Part shown: in pieces, positions 1 to 7,175 of the stretch | Numbering within the stretch: position 1 is the first letter of the stretch | Layout of the letters: every line of letters starts with the position of its first letter | From: Pseudoalteromonas carrageenovora IAM 12662 | Lineage (GTDB): Bacteria > Pseudomonadota > Gammaproteobacteria > Enterobacterales > Alteromonadaceae | NCBI RefSeq assembly: GCF_900239935.1 | Contig: NZ_LT965928.1 | Coordinates: 1,677,154 to 1,741,153, forward strand | Direction of reading: 5' to 3' | DNA: 64,000 nt | The notes under the pieces: model-generated | Seen by the model: the letters and a program-made list of their open reading frames with translations, nothing else | Databases searched by the model: none | What the model was told of the DNA's origin: nothing | Position numbers and translations under genes: made by a program

Positions 1-569
1 GATGTTGCATGATCAGGGCCAATACGTGATGCGTCACTTGCATCCAAACCGTTTTGAGTAATTTTAACGCGAGGTCCATCTAAGCCACGAATAATTGGAC
101 TTGATGACACAGGGCCAAAGTAACTTGCATTTACACCAGGTAACCCTTTAAGTGTTTCACCAAGTGTTGGCTTTGATTTATTTCTTAATTCATCACCAGA
201 AAGAACGCTTACTGGCGAAATCATTTCTAGACTATTTTTATGAAGCGCAGAGGCGTAAACAACGACAGTTTCAACCGATGTTGGCTTAAGTGAAACTGTG
301 ACATTATTAGAAGATTCTGTAACGGCAATGCGAGAGTCGATGTAGTTATCTTTACTGATATGAAGCTGGCTATTAGCGTCAACTTCAATAGCAAACTCGC
401 CTAACTCATTACTTTTAACACCTTGGTTTTTGCCATGTACATGGACAGAGGCATTTTTTATAGGTTGATTTTTATCATCGGTTACTTTACCCGTAACCGT
501 TGCAGCAAGTGCTGTTTGAGAACATAAAACAGAAAAAATAGCAGAAGAGATTAATGTTAACTTTGTCAT
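1..569 (-). CDS. TonB-dependent outer-membrane receptor, N-terminal part (ZnuD-like, cut by window edge)
   Basis: This is the first ~189 residues of an outer-membrane TonB-dependent receptor; the rest lies beyond the left edge. A signal peptide (MTKLTLISSAIFSVLCSQ, then TALA) is followed by a carboxypeptidase-regulatory-like beta domain (about residues 24-95) starting VTGKVTDDKNQPIKNASV. A plug domain begins near residue 100, with PTLGETLKGLPGV and then IRGLDGPRVKITQNG and DASDASRIGPDHA. The DASxxxxDHA stretch resembles ZnuD-type zinc receptors as I remember them. A zinc role also fits the Zur-like palindromes at its promoter, but the substrate is inferred. The start is the only ATG in front of a signal peptide. 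Confidence 0.85.
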   Translation of the reverse strand, partial: MTKLTLISSAIFSVLCSQTALAATVTGKVTDDKNQPIKNASVHVHGKNQGVKSNELGEFAIEVDANSQLHISKDNYIDSRIAVTESSNNVTVSLKPTSVETVVVYASALHKNSLEMISPVSVLSGDELRNKSKPTLGETLKGLPGVNASYFGPVSSSPIIRGLDGPRVKITQNGLDASDASRIGPDHAT

Positions 570-597
570 GGGGATTTTGTTTCGAAGTTACTATGTT

Positions 598-614
598 GTG
601 ATATAATATAACAC
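598..614. promoter_or_regulatory. Zur-like operator, site 1
   Basis: GTGATATAATATAACAC is a 17-bp odd-centred palindrome with one mismatched pair. Its core TGATATAATATAACA differs by one base from the gammaproteobacterial Zur core TGTTATANTATAACA as I recall it. It overlaps the -10 of the receptor promoter. Zur binding is inferred. Confidence 0.55.
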
Positions 615-633
615 CGTAAAATTGACGAATCAA
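605..633 (-). promoter_or_regulatory. Probable promoter of the TonB receptor gene
   Basis: On the minus strand a -35 element TTGATT (633-628) is followed by a 17-bp spacer and a -10 element TATATT (610-605), about 36 bp before the ATG. The -10 lies inside the Zur-like palindrome, which fits repression by steric exclusion. Confidence 0.5.
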
Positions 634-636
634 CAA

Positions 637-651
637 TGTTATACTATAGCT
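637..651. promoter_or_regulatory. Zur-like operator, site 2 (weaker)
   Basis: TGTTATACTATAGCT matches the same 15-bp core at all but two defined positions and lies just upstream of the -35 element. Two sites flanking one promoter would suit tight zinc repression. Confidence 0.35.
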
Positions 652-702
652 CTATACTTCGCGTTTAAACAGCAAAAATCATAGATAAACAGCTTTGTTT
701 AT

Positions 703-1089
703 TTATCTACTGTCTATCATGAGTATATCGAGTTTTTGCTGAGCTCTAGTTTGGTTTTTTATGTCACTTGGTTCGATCATTTCGCACTCATCTCGGATCA
801 TTTCGGGTATAAGGCTAGGGTAGTGTCGGCAGTCTTCTGGGCGGTCGAGATAAATACTGCATGTGTACATATTTTTAGCAAGAGGCTCTTTTTTGGGGGC
901 TATTTCTAAAAATGGGCAGGTAGACAAACGCATACCTGTTTTTGGGTCGAACCAAATTTCATTGTTTTTAACGTATTCGTAAATTTCGGGATTAAAAAGC
1001 TCCCATAAATCTATTTCTTCTTTTGTTGCGCTTAAATCGCCACCGCCGTACTTAATACAGCATTTACCACACTGGTTACATTCTTTCAT
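703..1089 (-). CDS. YkgJ-family cysteine cluster protein (CxxCxxCC)
   Basis: A 128-residue cytosolic protein of the UPF0153/YkgJ family, thought to chelate zinc or iron. Cys4, Cys7, Cys10 and Cys11 form the N-terminal CxxCxxCC cluster. The downstream family motifs are present: CPFLE around residue 58, CSIY, and DCRHYPS. Length is normal for the family. It stands alone between the receptor gene and an intergenic stretch. The exact biochemical role of the family is unknown, so I name only the family. Confidence 0.85.
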   Translation of the reverse strand: MKECNQCGKCCIKYGGGDLSATKEEIDLWELFNPEIYEYVKNNEIWFDPKTGMRLSTCPFLEIAPKKEPLAKNMYTCSIYLDRPEDCRHYPSLIPEMIRDECEMIEPSDIKNQTRAQQKLDILMIDSR

Positions 1090-1290
1090 AATTTAGTTGG
1101 TTGTTAACGAATTTAAGTTGGCTGCTAGTGTAGCACTGAATTTATTTTTAGCTGTTCTAAAAGGTTAGCATTTTTGATAATAAACTAATCATAATACTGA
1201 TTATACACCTTGTTACCCTTTATAGCGTGCACATCAATATGAATAGTTTAGGCTGAATGTCTATTAGGAATAAATTAGCAGGGAGTAACC

Positions 1291-1464
1291 ATGAAAGACG
1301 CTTTAGATAATTTTAAGACAGAATTTAATGCAAAACGCTTGTATTGGAAAAATCTGAAAAGCTACAAAGCAAAAGTGTTCATTATTCTCTTATTTGTAGC
1401 TGTTATTGCGCTAAAAATATTTACGACTGTTTTTACCTTCGATTGGATAGTGGGTTTGTTTTAG
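1291..1464 (+). CDS. Small single-pass membrane protein (57 aa), unknown
   Basis: An ATG preceded by a good ribosome binding site (AGGGAG, 6 bases upstream) opens a 57-codon frame. A charged, amphipathic N-terminal half (about residues 1-28, rich in Lys, Asp and Asn) is followed by one hydrophobic segment, VFIILLFVAVIALKIF, and a short tail. The topology suggests a small inner-membrane protein. I do not recognise a family. Support is the binding site and sensible composition only. Confidence 0.5.
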   Translation: MKDALDNFKTEFNAKRLYWKNLKSYKAKVFIILLFVAVIALKIFTTVFTFDWIVGLF

Positions 1465-1519
1465 TACCTTTTTCCGTTTCTACCTGAGTACGTTAAGTTA
1501 TTGCCCTAATTTGAATAAA

Positions 1520-1612
1520 ATTTTAACCACAAAGCGTTTAACGTCTACGCTATGGTCATTATTAATGTATTATTACGCCATACAGCTAATTCAATAAATC
1601 AGTGGTTAAAAT
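1520..1612. repeat. 11-bp perfect inverted repeat with a 71-bp interior
   Basis: ATTTTAACCAC at 1520-1530 and GTGGTTAAAAT at 1602-1612 are exact inverted copies. No reading frame lies between them. It could be a long hairpin in the leader of the next gene, or the ends of a small decayed element. Confidence 0.35.
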
Positions 1613-1729
1613 AAGCTTTTAATCACTGAAAACACTATTTTTACTAAAGTAAAAGGCATTAAACTGAATAAACTACTCAAGGTTAGAGAGTAAAAGCATT
1701 TAGTTTAGTAACCTAAAGGATACCTCGCA

Positions 1730-2158
1730 ATGATGAACACAAAAGTATATAAAGCGGTACATGACCTTGCAGAAGATTTAATGGCGGCAGCTAATAAAAA
1801 CAACCGCGAAAAGTTTGAATCGTTATTTGCTGAGCTAAAAGCTATTTGTATAGAAAATGAAAACACATCCAAAGATCACCCAGTACAGTGGGAAACCCTA
1901 GCCGATTTTACTGAAGAGCTAGAAGAGGCAATCACCACTTACGAAAAAGCACTAGCAAAATCTGTTGCCATTAATAACAAAGATCATATGTCATCGGTGG
2001 CTTATTCAATGGCGACATTACAGCTAGAGCTTGGTCAAAAAGATGAAGCTATTAAAAATCTGCAAAGTGCTAAAGTTAGTGCTAATAAAATTGAAGACAA
2101 AGAACTTAAAGCTGAAATACACGACCTACTAGAGTCACTTATTGAAGAAGAAGGTTAA
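1730..2158 (+). CDS. Tetratricopeptide-repeat-like protein (142 aa)
   Basis: An all-helical soluble protein of unknown role. Residues ~65-135 look like two tetratricopeptide-type helical hairpins: EAITTYEKALAKSVAINNKD, then SVAYSMATLQLELGQKDEA and AIKNLQSAKVSANKI. The N-terminal half is helical and charged. Two ATGs in tandem (1730 and 1733) follow an AAGGA ribosome binding site; either could be the start. It stands alone and ends before a strong terminator-like hairpin. Such modules mediate protein contacts; no partner can be named. Confidence 0.6.
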   Translation: MMNTKVYKAVHDLAEDLMAAANKNNREKFESLFAELKAICIENENTSKDHPVQWETLADFTEELEEAITTYEKALAKSVAINNKDHMSSVAYSMATLQLELGQKDEAIKNLQSAKVSANKIEDKELKAEIHDLLESLIEEEG

Positions 2159-2213
2159 ATAGATAACTTATCCATATTAAATGTGATTCTTGTGGATTTA
2201 GCTTGAGCTTAAT

Positions 2214-2247
2214 AAAGCGCTGATTGTTTATACCCTCAGCGCTTTTT
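2214..2247. terminator. Bidirectional rho-independent terminator
   Basis: A 10-bp perfect stem AAAGCGCTGA / TCAGCGCTTT with a 12-base loop is followed by TT on the plus strand and flanked by A residues on the other side. It lies between convergent genes and can serve both. Confidence 0.75.
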
Positions 2248-2285
2248 ATGTTCGCTATAAATACTAAACCAAAAGAAAAGGCTTA

Positions 2286-3281
2286 CTATTGAGTTAGCTT
2301 ATTCATAAAATCGACAATGTACTTTGCAATTTCTACAGGTTTTTCTTCAACACTAAAGTGCCCTGAATCGAGTAAATGTAGTTCAGCGTTCGGTACATCT
2401 TTTAAGTATGCTTTAGCGCCTGCGGCTATAAACGCAGGGTCGTTTTTACCCCATACAATTAACGTTGGTGGTTGGTACTTGCGTAAATAAGCTTGCCATT
2501 TTGGATAGTCGAGAAGGTTGTTGTAGTAATCTTGTAGCAATTGGACTTGAATTACTCTATCGGATTTGGTTTGTAAAAAGTGAAGATCGTGAGTCCAGCT
2601 ATCTGGGCTCATCACTTCTGGGTAACTTTGTACGTCTCGTAAATATTGCTTATTAATAATGGCTTTATTAGACGTGAACGAATAAATTTTATCCCTCTGC
2701 GCTTGTGTTTTGTCCTCATTCGCGGCTTTAAAAAACGCTTGCCTCGCTACGGTTAACCCTTCTAAATACGCATTGCCATTTTGTACAATAAGTGCATCAA
2801 GCCTATTTGGGTTATTTAACAACATTCTAAATCCCACAGGTGCTCCAAAGTCTTGTATATATAGGCTGTAGCGTTTTATTTTTAGCGTTGTTAGTAACCC
2901 TTCAACGTATTGAGCTAGTAATTCAAAAGTATATTTTTGAGTTTCTGGGTTTGGGCGTGCGCTATAACCAGAACCTAGATAATCAGGCGCTATTATATGA
3001 AAGCGACCGGATAAAAGAGGGATTAGTTCGCGACAGCTGTGAGATGAGGACGGATAGCCATGCAACAACACAATGGTTTGTTCATGTTGCGTACCCGCTT
3101 CTCGGTAGAATATTTTTTTACCGTCGACGTTTGCATATTTATAAGTAGTTTTTGAAGGCCATGCTGCATCTGTTGCATATACTTTAGCAGTAAGTGTCGA
3201 CATAGAAATTAGTAAAAACACAATAATAGAAACGATGTGAGCAGGTTTTATTTTAAGTTTATTTTGTATATTTGGATGCAT
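2286..3281 (-). CDS. Alpha/beta-fold hydrolase with Asp nucleophile (epoxide hydrolase / haloalkane dehalogenase-like), exported
   Basis: A 331-residue hydrolase with an N-terminal hydrophobic segment (~residues 16-36) ending ...TAKVYA, so likely periplasmic or membrane-anchored. The oxyanion motif HGYP is at 74-77. The nucleophile elbow is QDFGAPVG with Asp144, not Ser. The acid is Asp281 (WGKNDPAF) and the base His308 (DSGHFSVEE). An Asp nucleophile marks the epoxide hydrolase and haloalkane dehalogenase branch; the substrate cannot be told from sequence. It converges on the gene at 1730 and shares its terminator. Confidence 0.8.
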   Translation of the reverse strand: MHPNIQNKLKIKPAHIVSIIVFLLISMSTLTAKVYATDAAWPSKTTYKYANVDGKKIFYREAGTQHEQTIVLLHGYPSSSHSCRELIPLLSGRFHIIAPDYLGSGYSARPNPETQKYTFELLAQYVEGLLTTLKIKRYSLYIQDFGAPVGFRMLLNNPNRLDALIVQNGNAYLEGLTVARQAFFKAANEDKTQAQRDKIYSFTSNKAIINKQYLRDVQSYPEVMSPDSWTHDLHFLQTKSDRVIQVQLLQDYYNNLLDYPKWQAYLRKYQPPTLIVWGKNDPAFIAAGAKAYLKDVPNAELHLLDSGHFSVEEKPVEIAKYIVDFMNKLTQ

Positions 3282-3444
3282 AAGTAAACTCGTGTTTTTT
3301 GTAATAACGCTTTATTAATTTACTAGACCTGTTATTTACACATTTATATTCAGATTATAACGTTGTAGTTTCACAGCAAAGAAGGGTACAGCAGAAGTAA
3401 GTGTAGCTTTGGATCTTACAAGATACTTATGAGCTAACAGTGGG

Positions 3445-3792
3445 TTAGGGCGTTAGCTCTTTATTCGCCGCTTTTTTGTATTTGAAATAGCTTATTAAAT
3501 AAACGGCTATAGGAATCGTTGGGCTTAAAAAGATGTGATGATGAAAATAGATACCACGTTCGTCATATAGAAACACATATAACACGACCGCAAACGTTGA
3601 AGGTAAGGGAAAGATGATTGCACCGTGCCCAACAGCCGCAAATAGTGTCCACGAGAAAACACTAGGCCAAAGCACTGCTCTGATGTAAGCACCTTTATTA
3701 GTCGCTTTAGCCTTCTTAGCGTAATTACTTGAAATAAAATAAGATATTACCGTTGGAAACAAAGTTAAAATGATACTTAGCAGTATAAGCAT
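3445..3792 (-). CDS. Small integral membrane protein (115 aa), unknown
   Basis: A 115-residue protein with about three to four predicted membrane segments: MLILLSIILTLFPTVISYF at the N terminus, a central WPSVFSWTLFAAVGHGAII, an aliphatic segment around VVLYVFLY, and IPIAVYLISYF before a Lys-rich C-terminal tail. A polar loop with HHH sits between the last two. No family recognised. It lies on the same strand as its neighbours with ordinary spacing and no sign of being in their operons. Confidence 0.55.
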   Translation of the reverse strand: MLILLSIILTLFPTVISYFISSNYAKKAKATNKGAYIRAVLWPSVFSWTLFAAVGHGAIIFPLPSTFAVVLYVFLYDERGIYFHHHIFLSPTIPIAVYLISYFKYKKAANKELTP

Positions 3793-3845
3793 AGTGATTC
3801 AATTCCTTTTGATATTATTTTCATAACCCAGTTTTTCACAACTTA

Positions 3846-4265
3846 TTAATTGGTTTGAGTTGATACCGTTTTTAAAGCAGCAATTTGCTTAATTTCAACA
3901 GCTGTTAATGCCTGATATAACCTAGGATAGGGCCAACCATAGCCCCATCTGAAAGTCGATGGTGTATAAGGGCTGCCACCAAATCGAACTCCAACAAGCA
4001 TAAGGTTCGCTATACTCGTTTCGCCGGCTTCAATAACACACTGTTGCAAGGCTTTATCTGCTTCTAAACGTTGCCAATAAGTGCCACCTTGCCAGTAGGC
4101 GTAGTCGTGCGCTTTACAACATGCAAGCCACAACTTTTTATGTTTTGTGGTGCCGTCCGGAAAAGCACTACAGCCATCTGATGTGAACGGTTTTATATTT
4201 TCAGCATTTGCTGTATTACTTAATATGACCAGTAAGACAATGGGACTGAAACGCAATATTTTCAT
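3846..4265 (-). CDS. Secreted phospholipase A2-like protein
   Basis: Starting at the ATG at 4265 gives 139 residues with a clear signal peptide, MKILRFSPIVLLVILSNTAN, cleaved near Ala21. An upstream in-frame ATG at 4334 would bury that signal, so I prefer 4265. The mature part holds DGCSAFPDG, then CCKAHDYAYW with Cys49-Cys50 and His53-Asp54, and GGTYWQR. CCxxHD is the calcium-dependent phospholipase A2 active-site pattern. A lipase role is inferred from the motif; the protein could have lost activity. No strong ribosome binding site precedes either start. Confidence 0.6.
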   Translation of the reverse strand: MKILRFSPIVLLVILSNTANAENIKPFTSDGCSAFPDGTTKHKKLWLACCKAHDYAYWQGGTYWQRLEADKALQQCVIEAGETSIANLMLVGVRFGGSPYTPSTFRWGYGWPYPRLYQALTAVEIKQIAALKTVSTQTN

Positions 4266-4549
4266 GCGAAATAGTGTATTAGTAAAATTATACATGATTT
4301 TAAGTGTTGCTATTTTAGTTACAAATGATAACACTTTAAAAAATATAAAAAAGATTTTTACTGTTTATAGACCAGTTATGCTTATATGATAATTTTGATT
4401 AAGAGCTTTTTGTTTAGATACTCTATACGTTCTATTTTCTTAGATAGTTGAGAGGTGATAATACTAAAAGTTCTGGTTAAAAAATTTACTACAATATTTG
4501 GTTAAGGTTTACACATGGTGTGTTGCATTTGTACTTTAGGGGATAAGCT

Positions 4550-5023
4550 GTGCTAGAACAGATAGAAAATTGGATTGACTCTACAAATTTAAAATACAGT
4601 AGTCAAAAAGTGAGTTGTGATAAATTCAGTAATGAATTTGATGGGTTTTATCCTACCGAGTTTTTAAAAAACGCATATTACGTTGTTGTAGACCAAATAC
4701 CAAAGCCAGACTTTGTGGGTCTACGAGAAATGGGCCTAGGTGATTTTGTCGATATGGACGCGGCGGGTATAACGTATAAAAATACTTATTATATACTTCC
4801 CCACGTCGCTACTAATTTAAGGGTTCATTTTCATGAACTTGTTCATGTTGCGCAGTAGCTTGAGTTAGGCGCTGACGCATTTATGCATCGTTACATTAGT
4901 GAAATTCAACGTGTGGGATATCACCATGCTCCGCTCGAAAAGATGGCATACGCGCTTGACGAGCAATTTGCTAGTCGTGGTAAAAAAATAGATGTGCCAA
5001 AATATGTAAGTCATACGTTGTAA
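4550..5023 (+). pseudogene. Zinc metallopeptidase-like gene interrupted by an in-frame TAG at codon 103
   Basis: A GTG start with a strong AGGGGA site opens a frame that ends at TAG (4856-4858), directly after HFHELVHVAQ. The HELVH (residues 95-99) is a zinc-binding HExxH motif. The same frame then continues without another stop for 54 codons to TAA at 5021-5023. That tail is family-like: ELGADAFMHRYISEIQ, GYHHAPLEKMAY and DEQFASR. The stop most simply replaces TGG (Trp). It is therefore a recently broken gene of 157 residues, or a base-call error, or less likely a read-through gene. Confidence 0.75.
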
Positions 5024-5050
5024 TTAGCGCTGAATTTTAAAGGAATTTAT

Positions 5051-5641
5051 ATGAACAAAACGTTAGGATGCTTTTTTACTTTAATGTGTATTGATGCACA
5101 AGCTGTCACGTTTGAAGAAAGTATAGTATCAGCCTTACTAGAGCGAACAAAACACAATATTACCTACGACGGGGCTTACCACTCAATTGCTTACCCTGGT
5201 GGTGATGTGCCTGAAAATATTGGGGTATGTACCGACGTTATAATCAGAAGTTACAGAAAGTTAGGTATAGATTTACAAAAACGTGTACACGAAGATATGT
5301 TGCAAAACTTTGCATTGTATCCTTCTAAACGTATATGGGGTTTAACTAAGCCGGATAAAAATATAGACCACCGAAGAGTGCCTAATTTACAAACTTATTT
5401 TAAAAGACATGGGCACATGTTGAGTATCTCTGCTAACCCAGCAGATTATGAAGCTGGAGATATAGTTACATGGATGTTACCGGGCAATTTACCGCACATT
5501 GGTATGGTGATTGATGAGCACTCAAAAGAGACAGGCAATCCGTTTATAGTTCATAATATTGGTCGAGGGCCCCAAAAAAGCGATATGCTTTTTAATTATA
5601 AAATTACAGGGCATTATCGATTCGTACCAGAAGGCTTTTAG
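5051..5641 (+). CDS. DUF1287 family secreted protein (NlpC/P60-like fold)
   Basis: 196 residues with a short signal peptide ending IDAQA. The mature protein has the DUF1287 landmarks: VCTDVIIRSYRKLGIDLQ with a Cys-Asp pair, KNIDHRRVPNLQTYFKRHG, GDIVTWMLPGNLPHIGMV with a candidate His, and VHNIGRGPQKSD, ending GHYRFVP. The Cys...His layout is that of NlpC/P60-type cysteine hydrolases, so a cell-wall or amide-cleaving role is possible but unproven. It starts 27 bp after the broken gene at 4550 with an AAGGAATT site, so the two may once have been one transcript. Confidence 0.75.
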   Translation: MNKTLGCFFTLMCIDAQAVTFEESIVSALLERTKHNITYDGAYHSIAYPGGDVPENIGVCTDVIIRSYRKLGIDLQKRVHEDMLQNFALYPSKRIWGLTKPDKNIDHRRVPNLQTYFKRHGHMLSISANPADYEAGDIVTWMLPGNLPHIGMVIDEHSKETGNPFIVHNIGRGPQKSDMLFNYKITGHYRFVPEGF

Positions 5642-5706
5642 CTAAGGCATTAATATTTAACTTAAACTCTGTACTATAAATTTCCTCAAGCAGAATTTAA
5701 AAATGC

Positions 5707-5979
5707 TTATTTTAAACTAATACTTATATTACCATTGGGTTTACAGCAGCACAGCAGGATTTCACCTTCGCGTACAAAGGCTAAAGGCTCTTCGTTGTAT
5801 TCAACATTACCTGTGAGTAAGGTCGCTCTACATGCTCCACAATAGCCTTCGCGGCATTGATACGCTACGTCTATTTTTTGGGATTCTAAGCACTGTAAAA
5901 CTGAAGGGCAGCCAGTGGTAAATTCTATACACTGGCTGTTATCTGCAAGCGTTATGCTTGCAGTGGGTTTGTCACTCAT
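5707..5979 (-). CDS. yfaE: 2Fe-2S ferredoxin YfaE, ribonucleotide reductase maintenance protein
   Basis: A 90-residue plant-type ferredoxin. Cys42, Cys47 and Cys50 (CREGYCGAC) plus a Cys in the CCC at 77-79 ligate the cluster. In E. coli YfaE supplies electrons to regenerate the NrdB diferric-tyrosyl cofactor. It directly follows nrdB with a one-base stop/start overlap (TAATG), so it is translationally coupled. The unusual CCC leaves two extra cysteines beside the expected ligand. Confidence 0.9.
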   Translation of the reverse strand: MSDKPTASITLADNSQCIEFTTGCPSVLQCLESQKIDVAYQCREGYCGACRATLLTGNVEYNEEPLAFVREGEILLCCCKPNGNISISLK

Positions 5980-7109
5980 TATAAATCAAAGTCACCAAAT
6001 TCTGAGGCATCTACTTGTGAATCAATTTGACCAACAAGGTATGAGCTAATTTCAGCTTCTTGTGGTGCTACTTGCACGTTGTCTGATACAAGCCATGAGT
6101 TGATCCATGGAATAGGGTTGCTGTTGTTATCAAACTGAGCAGGTAGGCCAATAGCGGTCATACGTGCATTAGTAATGTATTCAACATACTGACATAAAAT
6201 GTGTTTGTTTAAACCAATCATAGAGCCATCTTTGAATAAGTACTCTGCCCATTCTTTTTCTTGCTCAGCTGCTTCTACAAACATTTTAATGGCTTCGTCG
6301 CGGCACTGCGCAGCAACAATCGCCATTTCTGGGTCGTCTTTGCCATCTTGCATAATGTTTAAAATATGCTGAGTACCCGAAAGGTGAAGTGCTTCATCAC
6401 GTGCGATTAGCTTGATGATTTTAGCGTTACCTTCCATTAATTCACGTTCAGCAAACGCAAACGAACATGCAAAGCTAACGTAAAAACGAATTGCTTCAAG
6501 AATGTTTACCGACATCATAGCAAGGTAAAGTTTCTTTTTAAGTTCGAATAAATTAACAATAACTGTTTTACCGTTAATCTCGTGCTTGCCTTCGCCATAT
6601 AGGTTGTAAAGCGATACAGAATTAATTAAATCATCGTAGTACGTTGTTACTGCATCAGCACGCTCGCTGATTTTGTCATTACTCACAATATCATCAAAAA
6701 TAAGCTCTGGTGATTGCGTTACGTTACGAATGATGTGCGTGTATGAGCGACTGTGAATTGTTTCACTAAATGCCCATGTTTCTATCCACGTTTCTAGCTC
6801 TGGAATAGATACAATAGGAAGTAGGGCAACGTTAGGCGATCGCCCTTGAACACTATCAAGCAATGTTTGATATTTTAAGTTACTTAAAAATATGTGCTTC
6901 TCGTGATCTGGTAATGCTTGAAAGTCTAACCGGTCTTTACTTACATCTACTTCCTCAGGACGCCAAAAGAAAGACAGTTGCTTTTCAATTAACTTTTCGA
7001 AAATAGGGTATTTTTGTTGATCGTAACGCGATACGTTTACAGTTTGGCCAAAAAACATTGGCTCTTGCATTTGGTTATTATGATTACGGCTAAAAGTAGT
7101 ATAAGACAT
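5979..7109 (-). CDS. nrdB: Ribonucleoside-diphosphate reductase class Ia, beta subunit
   Basis: The small subunit that houses the diiron-tyrosyl radical. From the ATG at 7109 it begins [12 protein letters not shown] like E. coli NrdB (MAYTTFS); an in-frame GTG at 7118 adds only three residues. The radical tyrosine is Tyr123 in [14 protein letters not shown], with iron ligands Asp85, Glu116 and His119 nearby and a second set around IARDEALH. The C-terminal tail [11 protein letters not shown] is the type that docks on NrdA. It is in operon with nrdA upstream and yfaE downstream. Confidence 0.97.
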   Translation of the reverse strand: MSYTTFSRNHNNQMQEPMFFGQTVNVSRYDQQKYPIFEKLIEKQLSFFWRPEEVDVSKDRLDFQALPDHEKHIFLSNLKYQTLLDSVQGRSPNVALLPIVSIPELETWIETWAFSETIHSRSYTHIIRNVTQSPELIFDDIVSNDKISERADAVTTYYDDLINSVSLYNLYGEGKHEINGKTVIVNLFELKKKLYLAMMSVNILEAIRFYVSFACSFAFAERELMEGNAKIIKLIARDEALHLSGTQHILNIMQDGKDDPEMAIVAAQCRDEAIKMFVEAAEQEKEWAEYLFKDGSMIGLNKHILCQYVEYITNARMTAIGLPAQFDNNSNPIPWINSWLVSDNVQVAPQEAEISSYLVGQIDSQVDASEFGDFDL

Positions 7110-7175
7110 GTTTATCACTCAAAAAACTATCAGAACAAAGCGGGCTAAACGCCCGCTTAAAATTAAAATCAGCAA

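Noticed and set aside
4147..4389. 80-residue frame antisense to the phospholipase A2-like gene
   Set aside because: Overlaps the signal-peptide end of a better-supported gene and has no ribosome site.
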